A stretch of 64,000 nucleotides of DNA, from contig NZ_CP032549.1 in assembly GCF_012221945.1 (NCBI RefSeq), positions 1,984,001 to 2,048,000 on the forward strand, read 5' to 3'. Positions 62,712 to 64,000 of the stretch are shown here, in pieces (positions within the stretch are counted from its first letter, which is position 1; every line of letters begins with the position of its first letter). A program made the position numbers and the translations under genes. The notes below the pieces were generated by a model, which had not been told where the DNA came from, did no database searches, and was given only the letters and a program-made list of their open reading frames with translations. Origin of the DNA: Glutamicibacter mishrai. Its GTDB lineage: Bacteria > Actinomycetota > Actinomycetes > Actinomycetales > Micrococcaceae.

Positions 62712-64000
62712 ATGAGCAAGACCACCACCCATACGAGCCCGAACCTCGATGAGGAGCAACAGCGCAAGCTCAAGCGAGCCAAGAAAGCGGCGCTCGCGGG
62801 ATTCCTCGGCGGCGCGCTGGAATACTATGACTTCTTCATCTACGCGACCGCGGCTTCCTTGATCTTCTCCAAGATCTTCTTCCCGGCCGGGGATGCGACC
62901 ATTGCGCTGCTGGCCTCGTTTGCCACCTTCGGCGTCGCCTACATCGCCCGTCCATTCGGAGCGATCTTCTTCGGGCATCTCGGCGACAGGCTGGGACGCA
63001 AGGCGGCGCTGGTGATGACCCTGGTGCTGATGGGCTCGGCAACCTTCCTCATCGGCGTGCTGCCGGACTTCTCGACAGCCGGCTACTGGGCACCGGCCCT
63101 TCTGGTGATCTTGCGCCTGATGCAGGGCTTGTCCGCAGGAGCGGAAACAGCCGGCGCTTCGGCGCTGTCCACCGAGGAAGCGCCCGAAGGGCGCCGCGGC
63201 TTCTTCGCCAGCTTCTCCATGAGCGGCATTTCCTTCGGTATCGTCCTCGCGTCGCTTGCTTTTCTTCCGGTGGCCGCGATGGAAGAATCGGCGCGGTTGG
63301 CCTGGGGCTGGAGGATCCCATTCTGGCTCTCGCTTTTGGTTCTCGTTGCCGCCTACCTTGTGCGCCGCTCATTGGAGGAGCCCGAGGTCTTCGAGGAAAA
63401 GCAGGAAGCGGACGCTACGGTCAAGCTGCCGTTCACCAAGATGATCACCACCCACCCAGCGCAGTTCGTCCAGGTGGCGCTGATGTCCTTCCAAGTCGTC
63501 ACGAATACATTCATGCAGTCCTTTGGGCTCTCTTACGCGGTATCCGTCGGCATCCCGGCTGCCACCATGCTGTGGGTGAGCATCGCAGGCAATGTCATTG
63601 CCATTGCCAGCCAGCCATTCTTCGCACGTCTCTCTGACATCTACGGGCGCAAGAAGGTCTTTATCGCGGGCGTCATGGGATCTGGCGTGATGATCTTTGT
63701 GTACTTCTTGACGATTTCCACCGGAAATCTGGCCATGATTTTTGTTTCCAGCATGCTGATCACGGCCGGAACGTACGCCGCGTCGAACTCGGTCTACCCG
63801 GCCTGGTTCTCCGAGCTGTTCAACGTGAAGGTGCGCTATTCGGGAATGGCCATCGGCCTGCAGATCGGCATCCTCTGCGCCGGGTTCACCCCGATGCTTG
63901 CCACCGCCCTTGTGGGAGATGTGACTGCCAACTGGGGCCCTGCGGCGTGGATCGTAGCTGCCTCTTCGATCCTCGCTGTGATTGGCGCGGTATGGGCCCG
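62712..64000 (+). CDS. MHS-type MFS transporter (C-terminus cut by window edge)
   Basis: At least 429 residues, open to the end of the window. Features of the metabolite:H+ symporter branch: N-terminal AALAGFLGGALEYYDFFIYA, then RPFGAIFFGHLGDRLGRKAA (MFS loop 2-3), LRLMQGLSAGAETAGAS and the second-half repeat FARLSDIYGRKKVFIAG. The group imports carboxylates such as shikimate, alpha-ketoglutarate and citrate, or osmoprotectants. It is divergent from a shikimate dehydrogenase-like gene with 180 bp between, which favours a shikimate or quinate-type substrate. Confidence 0.9.
   Translation, partial: MSKTTTHTSPNLDEEQQRKLKRAKKAALAGFLGGALEYYDFFIYATAASLIFSKIFFPAGDATIALLASFATFGVAYIARPFGAIFFGHLGDRLGRKAALVMTLVLMGSATFLIGVLPDFSTAGYWAPALLVILRLMQGLSAGAETAGASALSTEEAPEGRRGFFASFSMSGISFGIVLASLAFLPVAAMEESARLAWGWRIPFWLSLLVLVAAYLVRRSLEEPEVFEEKQEADATVKLPFTKMITTHPAQFVQVALMSFQVVTNTFMQSFGLSYAVSVGIPAATMLWVSIAGNVIAIASQPFFARLSDIYGRKKVFIAGVMGSGVMIFVYFLTISTGNLAMIFVSSMLITAGTYAASNSVYPAWFSELFNVKVRYSGMAIGLQIGILCAGFTPMLATALVGDVTANWGPAAWIVAASSILAVIGAVWA

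Overview
The window is an ordinary-looking stretch of a high-GC Gram-positive chromosome. Long GC-rich codons, many GTG/TTG starts and 1-4 base stop/start overlaps are seen throughout. So are family pairings typical of Actinobacteria: class II aldolase followed by a DUF3151 gene, CUT1 sugar transport without its own ATPase, a five-gene fructose PTS operon, and ROK-controlled xylose genes. An Arthrobacter/Glutamicibacter-type member of the Micrococcaceae is the best guess; this is inference, because no rRNA or species marker is present. I saw no tRNA, rRNA, CRISPR array, intact insertion sequence or prophage.

Layout. 1-6.5 kb: LacI regulator, twin operators, sugar-binding lipoprotein, two permeases and a GH3 glycosidase, forming a beta-glycoside uptake and cleavage unit. 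6.6-9.7 kb: HAD phosphatase, SpoU methyltransferase, M23 peptidase with a Ser/Pro-rich tail. 9.9-11.3 kb: fructose-bisphosphate aldolase and DUF3151. 11.6-15.7 kb: DUF4956 membrane protein plus VTC-domain (polyphosphate polymerase-type) protein, facing a two-component system whose first gene encodes a secreted or anchored protein with an aspartate-only tail. 15.7-19.1 kb: Lrp regulator, kynureninase, amino-acid permease. 19.2-23.3 kb: thymidine kinase, small lipoprotein, small membrane protein, tandem-GNAT enzyme, TetR regulator, class I glutamine amidotransferase-type hydrolase. 23.6-26.4 kb: ammonium channel, an unusual PII protein and an ornithine cyclodeaminase-like enzyme. 26.4-27.9 kb: poorly coding, probably decayed DNA around one hypothetical gene.

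27.9-31.3 kb: carbamoylase-type amidohydrolase and sarcosine oxidase-type flavoenzyme under a divergent LysR. 32-37.4 kb: xylose isomerase, xylulokinase and an alditol oxidase in one operon, with a divergent ROK repressor. 37.3-41 kb: MerR regulator, purA, and a NUDIX-LOG fusion. 41-44.5 kb: sodium/solute symporter divergent from a thiamine-diphosphate enzyme. 44.6-48 kb: an AAA+ ATPase with a TPR-like N-terminus, a TPR membrane protein and an acidic protein. 48-50.8 kb: SRPBCC protein, polysaccharide deacetylase, MFS exporter. 50.9-56.7 kb: fruR-fruK-fruA-ptsI-ptsH on the minus strand. 57 kb: a broken RelE/HigB-type toxin in front of an intact antitoxin. 57.7-59.8 kb: CoA-binding protein and metY behind a SAM-I-clan riboswitch. 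59.9-64 kb: histidine phosphatase, sigma factor coupled to an O6-alkylguanine methyltransferase, and a shikimate dehydrogenase-like gene divergent from an MHS transporter that runs off the window.

The observations most worth checking are the PII protein lacking Tyr51, the SAM-I-clan riboswitch without a P4 arm, the NUDIX-LOG fusion, the AAA/TPR pair, the VTC/DUF4956/Asp-tail neighbourhood and the decayed toxin with a surviving antitoxin. None can be called a new system from sequence alone.
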